Assembly (NCBI GenBank): GCA_963989245.1
Contig: OZ022349.1
Coordinates: 25,467,151 to 25,531,150, forward strand
Source: Nansenia antarctica
Lineage: Eukaryota; Chordata; Actinopteri; Argentiniformes; Microstomatidae
Length of the DNA stretch: 64,000 nucleotides
Direction of reading: 5' to 3'
Every line of letters starts with the position of its first letter. Positions within the stretch are counted from its first letter, which is position 1. The notes under the pieces are model-generated. The model had not been told where the DNA came from and ran no database searches. It saw nothing but the letters and a program-made list of their open reading frames with translations. Positions 63,553-64,000 of this stretch are shown here, piece by piece. Position numbers and translations under genes: made by a program.

Positions 63553-64000
63553 GGTCTGCGTTGGTAGGGTCTGATGTTTGGTCTGCGTTGGTAGGGTCTG
63601 ATGTCTGGTCTGCGTTGGTAGGGTCTGATGTTTGGTCTGCGTTGGTAGGGTCTGATGTTTGGTCTGCGTTGGTAGGGTCTGATGTTTGGTCTGCGTTGGT
63701 AGGGTCTGATGTTTGGTCTGCGTTGGTAGGGTCTGATGTTTGGTCTGCGTTGGTAGGGTCTGATGTTTGGTCTGCGTTGGTAGGGTCTGATGTTTGGTCT
63801 GCGTTGGTAGGGTCTGATGTTTGGTCTGCGTTGGTAGGGTCTGATGTTTGGTCTGCGTTGGTAGGGTCTGATGTTTGGTCTGCGTTGGTAGGGTCTGATG
63901 TTTGGTCTGCGTTGGTAGGGTCTGATGTTTGGTCTGCGTTGGTAGGGTCTGATGTTTGGTCTGCGTTGGTAGGGTCTGATGTTTGGTCTGCGTTGGTAGG
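63553..64000 (+). repeat. 27-bp minisatellite containing the mat1a exon 5 acceptor motif
   Basis: About sixteen near-identical units of ggtctgatgtttggtctgcg plus ttggtag run to the end of the window. Within each unit TAG|GGTCTGATGTTTGG equals an intron end plus the first codons expected for mat1a exon 5 (GLMFG). One early unit has tct for ttt; the rest are identical, so the expansion looks young. Confidence 0.92.

Overview
The window looks like teleost fish nuclear DNA. Host genes are split into short exons with GT-AG introns, (TG)n/(GA)n/(TA)n microsatellites and minisatellites are very dense, and the mobile elements are typical fish families: ZBED/hAT, Tc1, piggyBac MITEs, L2, Rex1-like, RTE, Tx1 and Ty1/copia. 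No bacterial operon, CRISPR array or phage module is present. The species cannot be named from the sequence alone.

Layout: 0-2.5 kb is a decayed ZBED-type hAT with a second hAT nested in it, bounded by an exact 8-bp target duplication. 2.8-6.1 kb holds LINE remnants and a 0.9-kb minisatellite. 7.6-9.0 kb is the 5' half of a Ty1/copia element (LTR, half-tRNA primer site, gag, start of protease). 9.2-13.2 kb is an almost complete L2-type LINE. 13.7-19.3 kb is a Tx1-clade LINE with an intact 1128-codon ORF2; its 3' end directly abuts the 3' half of a U1 snRNA gene. 21.7-25.0 kb holds six minus-strand exons, all compatible in phase, forming the C-terminal 345 residues of an unrecognised Ser/Pro/Arg-rich protein. 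25.9-32.6 kb is an eight-exon plus-strand gene (476 residues, unrecognised). Intron 6 of that gene carries an RTE LINE with 12-bp target duplications and a 138-bp-arm palindrome. 33-36 kb has putative acidic minus-strand exons, 36.5-41 kb more LINE/Tc1/piggyBac debris, and 45.2-50.4 kb an unrecognised coiled-coil gene with tandemly duplicated 3' exons and a transposon end fused to its reading frame.

The right end is recognisable host sequence. There is a first coding exon of a Rab5-type GTPase (51.7 kb), a DPY30-domain (dydc) gene on the minus strand (53.2-53.6 kb), and exons 1-4 of methionine adenosyltransferase mat1a on the plus strand (56.4-62.9 kb). dydc next to mat1a matches the MAT1A-DYDC1/DYDC2 neighbourhood of other vertebrates, which supports both calls. 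mat1a introns contain a 2.5-kb minisatellite, a piggyBac MITE and TG-repeat splice acceptors. The window ends inside a 27-bp minisatellite built from the intron 4/exon 5 junction itself.

Most of the 64 kb is mobile or tandem-repeat DNA, and several insertions give a clear relative order (element in element, element in intron, element in exon). No cooperating gene system was identified. The most unusual signals are the U1-snRNA/Tx1 junction, the exon-boundary minisatellite in mat1a, the transposon-derived protein end, and the two intact but unrecognised genes.
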